From positions 1 to 63,848 of the forward strand of contig UQYQ01000013.1 in the NCBI GenBank assembly GCA_900545345.1: a DNA stretch of 63,848 nt. Direction: 5' to 3'. Numbering within the stretch: the stretch's first letter is position 1; every line of letters begins with the position of its first letter. The translations under genes were made by a program, and so were the position numbers. Of the stretch, positions 34,672 to 42,887 are shown one piece after another. Source of the DNA: an uncultured Ruminococcus sp. Lineage in GTDB: Bacteria; Bacillota; Clostridia; Oscillospirales; Ruminococcaceae. The notes below the pieces were generated by a model. The model saw only the letters and a list, made by a program, of their open reading frames with translations, had not been told where the DNA came from and did not search any database.

Positions 34672-34914
34672 ATGAAAATGAATCAAAACCAATATAACGG
34701 ACTTTTAAATCTTGCGAGTAAAAAGTTGGGTACGACACCTGAAAAATTGCAGGCACAGCTTGAGAACGGAAGTTTTGAAAAGGCACTTTCAGGAATGAAT
34801 TCAACTGACAGCAAAAGACTGAAAGAAGCTTTATCAAATCCAAAGGTTGCAGAAAAAATTCTGTCAACACCTCAGGCTCAGGAAATTTATAAAAAGCTGA
34901 CTAACAAAAAATAA
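34672..34914 (+). CDS. Small helical protein of unknown function
   Basis: An 80-residue protein with no signal peptide or membrane segment. It is predicted helical and polar (YNGLLNLASKKLGTTPEKLQ, then SKRLKEALSNPKVAEKILST). A clear GGAGG site precedes the ATG (TGGAGGTTACTACTTATG). It is the first of three linked genes of similar style and opens with the palindrome-bearing promoter region. I do not recognise a family. Confidence 0.75.
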   Translation: MKMNQNQYNGLLNLASKKLGTTPEKLQAQLENGSFEKALSGMNSTDSKRLKEALSNPKVAEKILSTPQAQEIYKKLTNKK

Positions 34915-34953
34915 TCTGAAATAGAAGAATACATAGGACTTGGAGGCGATATA

Positions 34954-35508
34954 ATGGATGAGCTTATGCAAAAACTGCAAAGTGTGTTGAGTGATGAAGA
35001 AAGCATGAACCAAATTCGCAGTCTTGCGTCAATGTTCGGTAAGGGAGAAAGTGATAATTCATCCAATAATCAACAATCACAGACGCCAAGTCCACAGAAC
35101 AATCAGGGCGGAGCCGCAGATTCTGCGGGGCAGCCTGAAATGAATATGAATGATATTTCAAAACTTCTTGCTTCTATCAGCGGAGAGGGAAGTCAGCCAA
35201 ACAATAATTCTTCTGAACAAAATAACCAAAATATTTTATCGGGGTTGTTAGGTTCTTCTAATCAAAATCAGCAGGACTTAAATCAAATGCCGTTTGATTT
35301 AAGTAAAATGATGGCCCTTGGTAATGTAATTTCAAATGCCTCAAAGCCTGATAAAAATACTGAGCTTTTGTTGGCGTTAAAGCCTCATTTAAAACAAGAA
35401 AAGCAGATAAAGGTTGATAAAGTTATTAAAATATTCAAGCTGATTTCAATTTGGCCGGCTATTAAAGACAGCGGACTGCTGGGAGGTGACCTTTTTGGCA
35501 TCTTATAA
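34954..35508 (+). CDS. Disordered N/Q/S-rich protein with conserved C-terminal helix module
   Basis: A 184-residue protein. A short N-terminal helical segment (MDELMQKLQSVLSDEE) is followed by about 90 low-complexity residues rich in Asn, Gln, Ser and Gly. The C-terminus (about 140-184) has LLLALKPHLKQEKQIKVD and IFKLISIWPAIKDSGLLGG, a pattern I have seen in uncharacterised clostridial proteins. Function is unknown. It overlaps the next gene. Confidence 0.7.
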   Translation: MDELMQKLQSVLSDEESMNQIRSLASMFGKGESDNSSNNQQSQTPSPQNNQGGAADSAGQPEMNMNDISKLLASISGEGSQPNNNSSEQNNQNILSGLLGSSNQNQQDLNQMPFDLSKMMALGNVISNASKPDKNTELLLALKPHLKQEKQIKVDKVIKIFKLISIWPAIKDSGLLGGDLFGIL

Positions 35509-35944
35509 TATTGACAGGGATTTTGATACTATGCGTCAGGAAGCCATTGAGCGTGTTCGTTCAATGCAAAGGCGGTCAAGGGAAGTCGTAGCATCTCAAA
35601 ATGAAAATACAAGCAACAATCAGACAAATGTTCAGGAAACTGTACATACAAATGACAATGCTACGCCGATTCCCGAAGTTCAGAAATCAAATCCTAATCC
35701 GCAAAGCAGAAATGCAAATCGAAACATAAGTCAAAACAGCAGTCAGGCAAATCCGTTGGCAAGCATACTGGGCAATTTATTTCCAAACACAAGCGGACAA
35801 ACTAAAAAAGGTCCGCTGAGCGAGCTTTTAGACGGATTTAATATCAGTGAAGAGAATGCCCTTATAGGTATAATGATTTACATTCTTGCAAAAAACGGAG
35901 CAGATGTTAAACTGCTGTTAGGGTTAGGGTATTTGCTGTTATGA
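35495..35944 (+). CDS. Disordered N/Q/S-rich protein with hydrophobic C-terminal helix
   Basis: About 149 residues from the TTG start, preceded by GGGAGG at good spacing; the upstream GTG lies within the Shine-Dalgarno region and is less likely. It begins ASYNIDRDFDTMRQEAIERV and contains an Asn/Gln/Ser-rich middle. Its end is IGIMIYILAKNGADVKLLLG, a hydrophobic helix that could insert in a membrane or pack with the preceding protein. Overlap with the previous gene by 14 bases suggests the two proteins act together. I do not recognise it. Confidence 0.68.
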   Translation: MASYNIDRDFDTMRQEAIERVRSMQRRSREVVASQNENTSNNQTNVQETVHTNDNATPIPEVQKSNPNPQSRNANRNISQNSSQANPLASILGNLFPNTSGQTKKGPLSELLDGFNISEENALIGIMIYILAKNGADVKLLLGLGYLLL

Positions 35945-35952
35945 TAATAAAA

Positions 35953-35984
35953 AGCACCGCAGTGGCATTTGTCATTGCGGTGCT
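35953..35984 (+). terminator. Hairpin after the three-gene unit
   Basis: AGCACCGCA and TGCGGTGCT form a strong stem with a short loop. The following T-run is interrupted (GTATTATTTTG), so it is a weaker terminator. Confidence 0.65.
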
Positions 35985-35987
35985 GTA

Positions 35988-36106
35988 TTATTTTGTCTTT
36001 ATTTCTATTTCGCCAACGGATTCATTGTCGGGGCGAAATCGGTCATATTGATATAGACTTCTGCCGACCACTACAATGCTCTTTACTTGAAAAAATGATT
36101 TATTAT
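35988..36106 (-). pseudogene. C-terminal remnant of an unidentified gene
   Basis: On the minus strand the frame ending in TAA reads VKSIVVVGRSLYQYDRFRPD and then NESVGEIEIKTK, a convincing protein end in a higher-GC style than its surroundings. About 40 sense codons precede the stop, but no start codon or ribosome site exists; a TAA occurs upstream in the frame. I do not know the family. It marks the left border of a region of different composition. Confidence 0.4.
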
Positions 36107-36130
36107 TAAATTACTGATTTGACAGGATAT

Positions 36131-36454
36131 TCAAAAGGAAACCGTCAACTGCATTTTGAACTGTTCCTCTCCGTATACTGCATGTGGAATATCTTTAGGC
36201 ATAATGAGCGTTTCTCCCTCATTCAGAATAAATACTTCACCGCCTACGGTAAAACGCCCGGTCCCTTCCAGAACGGTTACCATCGCATCTCCGCCTGCGG
36301 CGTGGGTGGAGATTTCTTCACCCTTGTCGAATGAAAAAACTGTCATGCTGACCTTATCATTCTGTACAAGCGTTTTGCTGACTACCTGACCTGGCTGATA
36401 GTCAATCTGGTCTTTCAACTGTAATTTTGTCTGCTTTTCGATATTTTTGTACAT
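36131..36454 (-). CDS. Cupin-domain protein
   Basis: A 107-residue single-domain cupin with HAAGGDAMVTVLEGTGRF (motif 1) and a second motif around MPKDIPHAVYGEE. Members bind a metal and act as small enzymes or ligand sensors; the function here is unknown. It lies 15 bases after a ferredoxin-like gene on the same strand and probably shares its transcript. A Crp/Fnr regulator is encoded divergently. GGAGATGCATTATG precedes the start. Confidence 0.87.
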   Translation of the reverse strand: MYKNIEKQTKLQLKDQIDYQPGQVVSKTLVQNDKVSMTVFSFDKGEEISTHAAGGDAMVTVLEGTGRFTVGGEVFILNEGETLIMPKDIPHAVYGEEQFKMQLTVSF

Positions 36455-36469
36455 AATGCATCTCCTTTT

Positions 36470-37186
36470 CTAATCATCAAGAATCTTTCCGTCAATGGAT
36501 ATGGTTATGGTCTGCCACGGAATGAATTTCCCGCTTTCCTGCAAGGCTTTTTTTACAGCTGTCTCAAGCCCTCCGCAGCAGGGAACTTCCATCCGCAGAA
36601 TGGTAACGCTTCTGATATCGTTATTTCTTATTATTGCCGTTATCTTTTCACTGTAATCAACAGAATCAAGTTTTGGGCAACCAATCAGTGTGACTTTTCC
36701 CTTCATAAAATCCTCATGGATGTTTGCATAGGCGTATGCGGTACAGTCAGCCGCAATCAGCAGTTTTGCTTCGTTAAAATAAGGGGCGTTCACAGGGGCC
36801 AGTTTAATCTGGCAGGGCCATTGGCCTAGCTGTGAAATTGCTGCCGGCGTATGGGAAGAAGTGTTTTCAGTTTTCGGAGGCACTATTTGGCGTACCTGCG
36901 TACCCGGACAGCCCGCATGGGGAATTTTTATGCCCTGCTTCTTCATCTTCTTTTGTTTGGCAGCAAGAACAGCGGCTTCATCATATGCGGGTGCTTCACG
37001 TTCTTCAAAGCTGATGGCATCGGTAGGGCACTCCGGCAGACAGTCACCCAGACCGTCACAGTAATCCTCACGGGTAAGTACTGCTTTACCGTCAATGATT
37101 TCAATTGCCCCTTCATGGCAGGCCGCAGCACATGCACCGCAGCCATTGCACTTGTCTTCATCAATTTTTATTATCTTTCTTATCAT
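36470..37186 (-). CDS. 4Fe-4S ferredoxin-domain protein with Cys-rich C-terminal region
   Basis: A 238-residue protein with two ferredoxin motifs at the N-terminus (CNGCGACAAACHEGA and CDGLGDCLPECPTDA, residues 14-58). The remainder holds scattered cysteines (HAGCPGTQV, PCQIKLAPV, AADCTAYAY, IGCPKLD and EVPCCGG), which suggests further cluster or thiol chemistry. Such proteins occur next to Crp/Fnr regulators in clostridia; a redox role, perhaps in nitrosative or oxidative stress, is inference. The first ferredoxin motif is canonical; the second has an extra residue. It precedes the cupin gene. Confidence 0.83.
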   Translation of the reverse strand: MIRKIIKIDEDKCNGCGACAAACHEGAIEIIDGKAVLTREDYCDGLGDCLPECPTDAISFEEREAPAYDEAAVLAAKQKKMKKQGIKIPHAGCPGTQVRQIVPPKTENTSSHTPAAISQLGQWPCQIKLAPVNAPYFNEAKLLIAADCTAYAYANIHEDFMKGKVTLIGCPKLDSVDYSEKITAIIRNNDIRSVTILRMEVPCCGGLETAVKKALQESGKFIPWQTITISIDGKILDD

Positions 37187-37208
37187 TCTGTATTCCTCCT
37201 AATTTGAA

Positions 37209-37345
37209 TCATGTTCTATCTTTTTTTATCTCATCCAAAAGTTCGAGCAGACCGGCCCTCATCCATGTCATAGCCCACATTTGGGATTATTGTTGTACGC
37301 ACCAACCAACCCGATTAATGCGTTTATTATTTTATCTTCTCTCAA
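37209..37345 (-). pseudogene. Internally deleted small gene upstream of the ferredoxin gene
   Basis: A strong AAGGAGGA site precedes TTG and a reading frame REDKIINALIGLVGAYNNNP that stops at TGA after 25 codons. In another frame the sequence continues to MTWMRAGLLELLDEIKKDRT and a TGA. The two halves look like the start and end of one protein, joined out of frame after a deletion. It sits between the ferredoxin gene and the Crp/Fnr gene, so the operon probably once had one more gene. Confidence 0.4.
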
Positions 37346-37435
37346 ATTGAGTCCTCCTTGACTTTATGTTTATATTTTACTATAATATTTTTTAAAAGTA
37401 TGTGGTTATAACCACGGAAATGAGGTTTTTTTATT

Positions 37436-38092
37436 TTGAGTTTTATTTCCAAAACAGCACTTTTTCGAGGATGCTCAGAGGAAGATATCCAGAATATGTC
37501 AAAACATCTGGATTTTCGGACAAACAGATATAGAAAGGGACATGTGATTTTCGGTATAGGAAGTATAGTGACAGATATAGGCCTCGTTCTTTCCGGGAGC
37601 GTTCGGATTGAGCATACGGATCTCTGGGGGAATAAAAGCATTCTTGGCATCACCACAGCCGGCGATGTATTTGCGGAATCCTATGCCTGTATACCGAATG
37701 AACCCATGATGGTAGATGCGGTGGCTAATGAGGATTGTGACATTTTGTTCATAAGTGTTCCGAGACTGTTCACACCCTGTTCGGCCTGTGGAAGCCAAAA
37801 CAGGCTTATTCAGAATCTTGTCACAATCAGCGCAGGAAAAAACCTACAGCTTTCCAGACGCAGTCTGCACACATCACCCAAAACAATACGTGGACGGTTG
37901 TCTTCTTATTTTTCGCAGCAGGTTTCTGCACAGGGGAGCAACAAAATTGTAATCCCATTTGACCGACAGCAACTGGCGGACTATCTGAACCTGGACCGCA
38001 GTGCTTTATCAAAGGAACTGGGAAAAATGAGGAATGACGGACTGATTGAATATAACAAGAATACTTTTGTGATAAAAACTGATATAAAATGA
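37436..38092 (+). CDS. Crp/Fnr-family transcription regulator
   Basis: A 218-residue protein with a cyclic-nucleotide-binding-like domain (about 1-115) and a C-terminal helix-turn-helix (RQQLADYLNLDRSALSKEL, about 176-194). Four cysteines in the sensor half (FRGCSEEDI, ESYACIP, DCDILF and TPCSACGS) could form a cluster or sense thiol stress, but the Fnr spacing is not present. It begins with TTG after GAGG. It is divergent from the ferredoxin/cupin genes and most likely controls them. Confidence 0.87.
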   Translation: MSFISKTALFRGCSEEDIQNMSKHLDFRTNRYRKGHVIFGIGSIVTDIGLVLSGSVRIEHTDLWGNKSILGITTAGDVFAESYACIPNEPMMVDAVANEDCDILFISVPRLFTPCSACGSQNRLIQNLVTISAGKNLQLSRRSLHTSPKTIRGRLSSYFSQQVSAQGSNKIVIPFDRQQLADYLNLDRSALSKELGKMRNDGLIEYNKNTFVIKTDIK

Positions 38093-38317
38093 CATTATAC
38101 GGAATTTGCACTATAGAGATACCGGACTTGAGATTTATTCTACAATAGACTATTTTATATGGTGTAAGCGAAAAATTTTTCTCAGACTGATCTCGCACAG
38201 TTTCGGCGCATAGCCATTAAACTGTTGCTCATAATAAATCCTAGAACTCCTTTGCAATTACATTGTATTGGAAATCAGGAAAAACTTGTAGTTTGCGAAA
38301 TCCAAAAGACAAAAAGT
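38093..38317. other. Spacer after the Crp/Fnr gene
   Basis: No intact gene is visible. A minus-strand stretch around 38163-38265 can be read as RIYYEQQFNGYAPKLCEISL and a short end, which may be another decayed fragment, but it is too short to call. Confidence 0.3.
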
Positions 38318-38352
38318 CCCTTTGAGAAAAGGATTTCTCCTTTCTCAAAGGG
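38318..38352 (-). terminator. Terminator of the GNAT gene
   Basis: CCCTTTGAGAAA and TTTCTCAAAGGG pair. On the minus strand ACTTTTTGTC follows, so it ends the acetyltransferase gene. Confidence 0.8.
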
Positions 38353-38376
38353 TAATTCGACAAATTGGAAATTGTT

Positions 38377-38916
38377 TTATTTGTAAAAGTACTTAGGATT
38401 GAACCCATTTACTTGAATTGTTTTCATCATTTCCTTAAATACTTCTGGTTCAAAATCTTTATCCATACAAAAAACCTCATAATCTATTCCCAAATATGTC
38501 AAAAACATACCTGTTTCTTTATAACCGTTTCGGAGGTAAAATTCACGCCTTTTTTCTCTTTGTTTATAATTGCTTGCTGTATCATCAAGCATTTCAAAAT
38601 CTACCACTTGCTTTTTATTGGGATACTCTGTTTTCAAAGTTTTAATAGCTCGGCTGCCATATCCCTTTGAACGGCAAGTTGAAACTATTGCCAAAAAGAA
38701 AAGATAAGCAAGATTTTGATAAGTCTGAACGACCATAAATCCCACAAAAGAATCATTGTCCGTCAATGCCAGAAAATCAAAGTTATCTGCTTTTGCCATT
38801 TCTGCTAACTTTGAAGGTGCAAGGTATTCTTGCAGAGGAAATGCTTCTTTTGCAAGAGCATTCACTTCGTTCCAAAAACGACTGTTCTCTGTAATATGTT
38901 CTGTATTTAATTTCAT
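38377..38916 (-). CDS. GNAT-family N-acetyltransferase
   Basis: About 179 residues. The acetyl-CoA-binding motif is weak but visible in STCRSKGYGSRAIKTLK (about 85-101), after YLFFLAIV. The middle contains FVGFMVVQTYQNLAY, and the end is NGFNPKYFYK. The upstream in-frame ATG is part of ATGGAGGACAT, the ribosome binding site, so the next ATG is the start. The target is unknown. It may be part of the acquired patch next to lysS. Confidence 0.83.
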   Translation of the reverse strand: MKLNTEHITENSRFWNEVNALAKEAFPLQEYLAPSKLAEMAKADNFDFLALTDNDSFVGFMVVQTYQNLAYLFFLAIVSTCRSKGYGSRAIKTLKTEYPNKKQVVDFEMLDDTASNYKQREKRREFYLRNGYKETGMFLTYLGIDYEVFCMDKDFEPEVFKEMMKTIQVNGFNPKYFYK

Positions 38917-39035
38917 TATGTCCTCCAAATATATTTTTATCTATGATTTGAAAGACCAAACTACCATTCTTCACTTCTACCCAAAAACATATTTATCCTC
39001 ACAAATTTTGATTTATTTAATCCATTATTTTTGAA

Positions 39036-39067
39036 AATGGGCAATCCCGTTATGGGACTGCCCATTT
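39036..39067 (-). terminator. Terminator after lysS
   Basis: AATGGGCA and TGCCCATT form the outer stem, with an inner TCCC/GGGA stem. On the minus strand TTTTC follows, in line with lysS-greA direction. Confidence 0.6.
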
Positions 39068-39200
39068 ATTCTGTAAATTATGCGATTTTTTCATCTCTGC
39101 ACAAACTAAAGCATCCTTTGATACAGGTTTGATGCAAAGATGTATTTTTCGGCGTTTTGCAAAGTACCAAAACCCGCATAAACACTGTTTTTTCACTTTC

Positions 39201-40784
39201 TTATTTGCTCAACGGCTTCATTGTCGGGAATAGTAATACATCTCTGATTGAACCTGAATCGGTAAGAAGCATAACGAGTCTGTCAAGTCCGAAGCCAAGT
39301 CCGCCTGTAGGCGGCATACCATATTCAAGTGCTGTTATGAAGTCCTCATCAACCTCAGCGTTAGCACCCTGTGCACGCTTAGCTTCAACTTGGCGAACAA
39401 ATCTCTCCTTTTGGTCGATTGGGTCGTTAAGCTCAGAGAAAGCATTTCCCATTTCTCTGCAATAGATGAAGTATTCAAATCTTTCGGTAAATGCAGGGTT
39501 TGACGGCTTTCTCTTAGCAAGAGGTGAGTTCTCAACAGGATAATCATAAATGATAGTAGGCTGAATCAGCTTGTCCTCAACAAATGCTTCAAAGAATGCA
39601 ATAAGAACATGACCCTTAGTTGCACTGTCGCCCTCGTCGACCTCAACGCCTTTTTCTTTAGCACAAGCTCTTGCGTCTTCATCAGTTGCCCAGTTGTTAT
39701 AATCAACACCTGCATATTTTTTAACAGCTTCAACCATTGTCAGGCGTTCCCAAGGAGCAGCCATGTTGATTTCTGTTCCCTGATATGTGATAACATCAGT
39801 GCCGCATACTTTCTTAGTGATAGTAACATACATATCTTCAATCAAGTCCATCATGCCATGATAGTCGGTATATGCCTGATACATTTCTATTGAGGTGAAC
39901 TCAGGGTTGTGAGAGGTGTCCATACCTTCATTTCTGAAGATTCTTCCAACCTCATAAACCTTGTCAAATCCACCGACTATAAGTCGTTTTAAGTAAAGCT
40001 CTGTTTCAATACGAAGATACATATCCAAATCAAGAGCGTTATGGTGTGTGACAAAAGGTCTTGCAGCCGCACCGATTTCCAGTGTATGAAGAACAGGTGT
40101 GTCAACCTCAAGATAACCACGCTCGTCAAGATAGTTTCTGATTTCTTTTAAAATAAGACTTCTTTTCGTGAAAGTGTCTTTAACATCAGGGTTGCAGATA
40201 AGGTCAACATATCTTTGACGGTATCTTTGATCTCTGTCTTTAAGGCCATGCCACTTTTCAGGAAGCGGAAGCAAAGATTTCGATAAAAGCTTAATTCCTT
40301 TAGCGTGTACTGAAATCTCACCTCGTCTTGTTCTGAAAACAAAACCTTCGATTCCGACGATATCGCCTATATCCCACTTTTTGAATTCTGCAAAGGTTTC
40401 TTCGCCTATATCATTCATTCTGACATAAACCTGAATTCTGTCACTTCCGTCACGAACATCAATGAAGTTTGCTTTGCCCATGTCACGCCAGCTTACAATT
40501 CTTCCTGCAATTCGTACATTTTTTTCTTTGAGCTTTTCAAGAGCAGCATTTTTGGCTTCTTCATCATCGCCTGCCTGAGCGATTATTTCGGCTTCTGTTT
40601 TCTCATATTCAGCTTTAGCGTCAGCATTTTTTACAGTAACATCATAGCTTGTTATTTCATAAGGGTCGCAGCCTTTTGATTTTAGTTCATTCAGCTTGTC
40701 AATTCTTATTTGCTTAAGTCCGTTAATTTCCTCTTGAGAAATTTCTTCTTCAAGAGAAACATCATTTGTAATTGCGTCACTCAT
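39201..40784 (-). CDS. lysS: Lysyl-tRNA synthetase, class II
   Basis: A 527-residue class II synthetase charging tRNA-Lys. The N-terminal OB-fold spans about 95-200 (RIAGRIVSWRDMGKANFIDV) after a charged insertion (about 40-90). Motif 2 is FRNEGMDTSHNPEFTSIEMY and motif 3 is GLGFGLDRLVML. The extended N-terminus is usual for this group. It lies downstream of greA in the same direction, an arrangement common in Firmicutes. Confidence 0.95.
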   Translation of the reverse strand: MSDAITNDVSLEEEISQEEINGLKQIRIDKLNELKSKGCDPYEITSYDVTVKNADAKAEYEKTEAEIIAQAGDDEEAKNAALEKLKEKNVRIAGRIVSWRDMGKANFIDVRDGSDRIQVYVRMNDIGEETFAEFKKWDIGDIVGIEGFVFRTRRGEISVHAKGIKLLSKSLLPLPEKWHGLKDRDQRYRQRYVDLICNPDVKDTFTKRSLILKEIRNYLDERGYLEVDTPVLHTLEIGAAARPFVTHHNALDLDMYLRIETELYLKRLIVGGFDKVYEVGRIFRNEGMDTSHNPEFTSIEMYQAYTDYHGMMDLIEDMYVTITKKVCGTDVITYQGTEINMAAPWERLTMVEAVKKYAGVDYNNWATDEDARACAKEKGVEVDEGDSATKGHVLIAFFEAFVEDKLIQPTIIYDYPVENSPLAKRKPSNPAFTERFEYFIYCREMGNAFSELNDPIDQKERFVRQVEAKRAQGANAEVDEDFITALEYGMPPTGGLGFGLDRLVMLLTDSGSIRDVLLFPTMKPLSK

Positions 40785-40850
40785 TATATATTTATGCCCC
40801 TGTGCGGAGCAGTCCTCCCTTCGGTGCTTTATAAGTATCTGAAGTTATTT

Positions 40851-41327
40851 TTATTTGCTTATTTCCAAAACCTTAAATTTTAAAAGTCCTACAGGTGCTT
40901 CAACCTCAAATATTTCGCCTGCTTTTTTCTTAAGTGCAGCTTTTCCAATAGGTGAGTCATCGGAAATTTTCCCGCTGTCAGGATCTGATTCGGTTGAACC
41001 GACAATTTGAAGTGTTTCTATTGTATCAAGCTCTAAATCCTGAAGTTTAATCTTTGAACCGATTGTAATTTCTTCTGAAGAAATAGCGTCATCATCAACG
41101 ATAACTGCATTTGCAATCATTTGTTCAAGCTCGGTAATTCTTGCTTCAAGTATACCCTGTTCGTTTTTTGCTTCATCGTATTCAGCATTTTCGGAAAGGT
41201 CACCGAATGAACGGGCTTCTTTAAGCTTTGCTGCAACTTCACTTCTTCTGACTGTTACAAGATATTCTAAATCTTCTTCTAACTTTTTATATCCTTCTTT
41301 TGATACAGATAAACTTTTTACTGCCAT
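40851..41327 (-). CDS. greA: Transcription elongation factor GreA
   Basis: A 158-residue GreA. The N-terminal coiled coil includes EGYKKLEEDLEYLVTVRR and ARSFGDLSENAEYDEAKNEQ with the acidic tip (D and E) that rescues backtracked RNA polymerase. The C-terminal FKBP-like domain contains ISDDSPIGKAALKKKAG. Length is normal. It has its own promoter and is followed by lysS 66 bases later. Confidence 0.95.
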   Translation of the reverse strand: MAVKSLSVSKEGYKKLEEDLEYLVTVRRSEVAAKLKEARSFGDLSENAEYDEAKNEQGILEARITELEQMIANAVIVDDDAISSEEITIGSKIKLQDLELDTIETLQIVGSTESDPDSGKISDDSPIGKAALKKKAGEIFEVEAPVGLLKFKVLEISK

Positions 41328-41396
41328 AGTTATATCTCCTTACATAATTAAATTCAAATACAGCTTTAACTTTTAAATATAACTTTTCAAAATACT

Positions 41397-41425
41397 ATTA
41401 TATAGTATATAACCTGAAATGTCAA
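41397..41425 (-). promoter_or_regulatory. Consensus promoter of greA-lysS
   Basis: On the minus strand TTGACA and TATAAT are separated by exactly 17 bases. Confidence 0.85.
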
Positions 41426-41457
41426 GATTATTGTGTAATTTCAGCAGTGTCACTATT

Positions 41458-41511
41458 TGTCGAATAATGTCGAAATATTTATAACCTTTTTGTCGAATAA
41501 TGTTGTATAAT
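41458..41511 (+). promoter_or_regulatory. Three Spo0A-like boxes with a -10 element
   Basis: TGTCGAA occurs at 41458-41464, 41468-41474 and 41491-41497, two of them inside a repeated TTTGTCGAATAATGT. A TATAAT word follows at 41506-41511. TGTCGAA matches the 0A box, so the next gene may be switched on at sporulation entry. The spacing between the last box and the -10 is short compared with known Spo0A-activated promoters. Confidence 0.6.
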
Positions 41512-41620
41512 AAAAAAGGGAAATAATATTTAAAATAGTCTTAGCTAAATAATTTGTTTGAGTTCGCACAATTATTGCTGCATAGTTTTTAAGAGAGTGT
41601 AGAAAGGACGATGACACAAT

Positions 41621-41890
41621 ATGAAAAAGGTATTAAAAACGCAGAATACCACAGACAGCAAAACTCAGTATAATCTCGTTGCCAGTGAGATTAATTTGGA
41701 TGACGATGCAGTTATCACATATGGTATAGAGATAGTAGAAAGTTTATCTTCAGGAAAAACTCAGACAACGGAGATTTTGGACATTACTTCAAATTTTGAA
41801 AAAGCTGAGGGCTTGTTTGAAAAAGTAGTTCGTTTGGAAATCAATGCTTCATCTTTAAGAGGTATTGTAGATGATTTTATAATTTCATAA
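41621..41890 (+). CDS. DUF6514-like small protein
   Basis: An 89-residue protein with ITYGIEIVESLSSGKTQTTE and KVVRLEINASSLRGIVDDF, which resembles the DUF6514 family seen in clostridia. No signal or membrane segment. Function is unknown. Its upstream region has Spo0A-like boxes, so a sporulation-linked role is possible. The start follows AGAAAGGACGATGACACAATATG. Confidence 0.6.
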   Translation: MKKVLKTQNTTDSKTQYNLVASEINLDDDAVITYGIEIVESLSSGKTQTTEILDITSNFEKAEGLFEKVVRLEINASSLRGIVDDFIIS

Positions 41891-42060
41891 ATGATGAAGT
41901 TTTGGTTTTTTAGAATTTTTCTATAAATAAAGGTGAATCAGAAAAATATTTGTTAATGATTTAATAAAACTGTAATATTACAATATATTTAGTGTTTTCA
42001 CTTGCAATTGTATACTATATATGATATAATAGCATATATAACAATAAGGAGAGCTATACT

Positions 42061-42501
42061 ATGAGATGCCCGTTTTGCAATTATGAAGATACAAAAGTAA
42101 TCGATTCACGACCAAGCGATGAGAAGAAAAGGCGTCGCCGTGAATGTACAAACTGCGGTAGAAGATTCACCACTTATGAGGTTGTTGAAAAACCGACTCT
42201 TATGGTTTATAAAAAGGACGGAAGCTTTGAGCCTTTTGATAAGGATAAGATTATAAAAGCTATTGGCAATGCAATTAAAAAGCGTCCTGTAAGCGTTGAA
42301 GATGTCAATTTAATAGTTGATGAAATCGAAAACACATATGCCAACGCTATGCAGACTGAAACAACAACAAGCGAAATAGGTGATAAGGTATTAGCAGGTC
42401 TTAAAAAACTAGACCCTGTGGCATATGTTCGTTTTGCGTCTGTATATAAAGATTTTAATGATTTAGACAGTTTTATTAAGATTATTGCCGAAATCAGCTA
42501 G
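42061..42501 (+). CDS. nrdR: Transcriptional repressor NrdR
   Basis: A 146-residue NrdR that represses ribonucleotide reductase genes. The N-terminal zinc ribbon has MRCPFCNYEDTKVIDSRP and CTNCGRRFTTYE (four Cys in the first 35 residues), and an ATP-cone follows (VVEKPTLMVYKKDGSFEPFD, about 44-130). Length matches the family. A TATAAT-like word at about 42025 and AAGGAGAGCTATACTATG precede the start. No nrd gene lies near. Confidence 0.96.
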   Translation: MRCPFCNYEDTKVIDSRPSDEKKRRRRECTNCGRRFTTYEVVEKPTLMVYKKDGSFEPFDKDKIIKAIGNAIKKRPVSVEDVNLIVDEIENTYANAMQTETTTSEIGDKVLAGLKKLDPVAYVRFASVYKDFNDLDSFIKIIAEIS

Positions 42502-42509
42502 CTTGATTA

Positions 42510-42887
42510 TCAGAAAATGCTGTGAAGATAAGGGAATTCATTGTTATAAATGAGTTTTATTCCGTATTTTATTGTTTCGCACTCAGAGTATAATTCTTCG
42601 CTGTTTTTGAGTAAAAGTGCTTCAAGCTTAGCACACGAGGCAGAGATGTCCTCTAAGCGTGAGCTTTCAACTAAAAAAGAAACACAAATATAATAGTCTT
42701 TCCAGGACCGGCTGAACTCTTTGATTTTTTCAAGAGCTTGGTCGGTTTTTTCGTCTTCTGCATATTCTGTAATTGAATCAAGAGTATTAATAAGCTTTTG
42801 GTTTTTGTTTTTTATTAAAAACAGGGAAGAAACTGAACCTGAAATTATAACGATTAGAATTGTTATACAAAGAATCAATCGTTTCAA
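42510..42887 (-). CDS. DUF4363-like small exported protein
   Basis: A 125-residue protein with an N-terminal hydrophobic segment (residues 4-24) and an extracellular helical rest (SITEYAEDEKTDQALEKIK). It resembles DUF4363, which in clostridia is often encoded beside YetF-type membrane proteins. It overlaps the DUF421 gene by four bases, so the two are coupled. Function is unknown; links to spores or cell envelope are inference. Confidence 0.65.
   Translation of the reverse strand: MKRLILCITILIVIISGSVSSLFLIKNKNQKLINTLDSITEYAEDEKTDQALEKIKEFSRSWKDYYICVSFLVESSRLEDISASCAKLEALLLKNSEELYSECETIKYGIKLIYNNEFPYLHSIF

Noticed and set aside
38163..38265. Short minus-strand reading ending QQFNGYAPKLCEISL and further
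   Set aside because: It is only about 35 codons with stops on both sides and no recognised family; chance cannot be excluded.
39086..39190. Minus-strand 33-codon frame starting MRVLVLCKTPKNTS between GNAT and lysS
   Set aside because: No ribosome binding site and no resemblance to any protein I know; probably non-coding.
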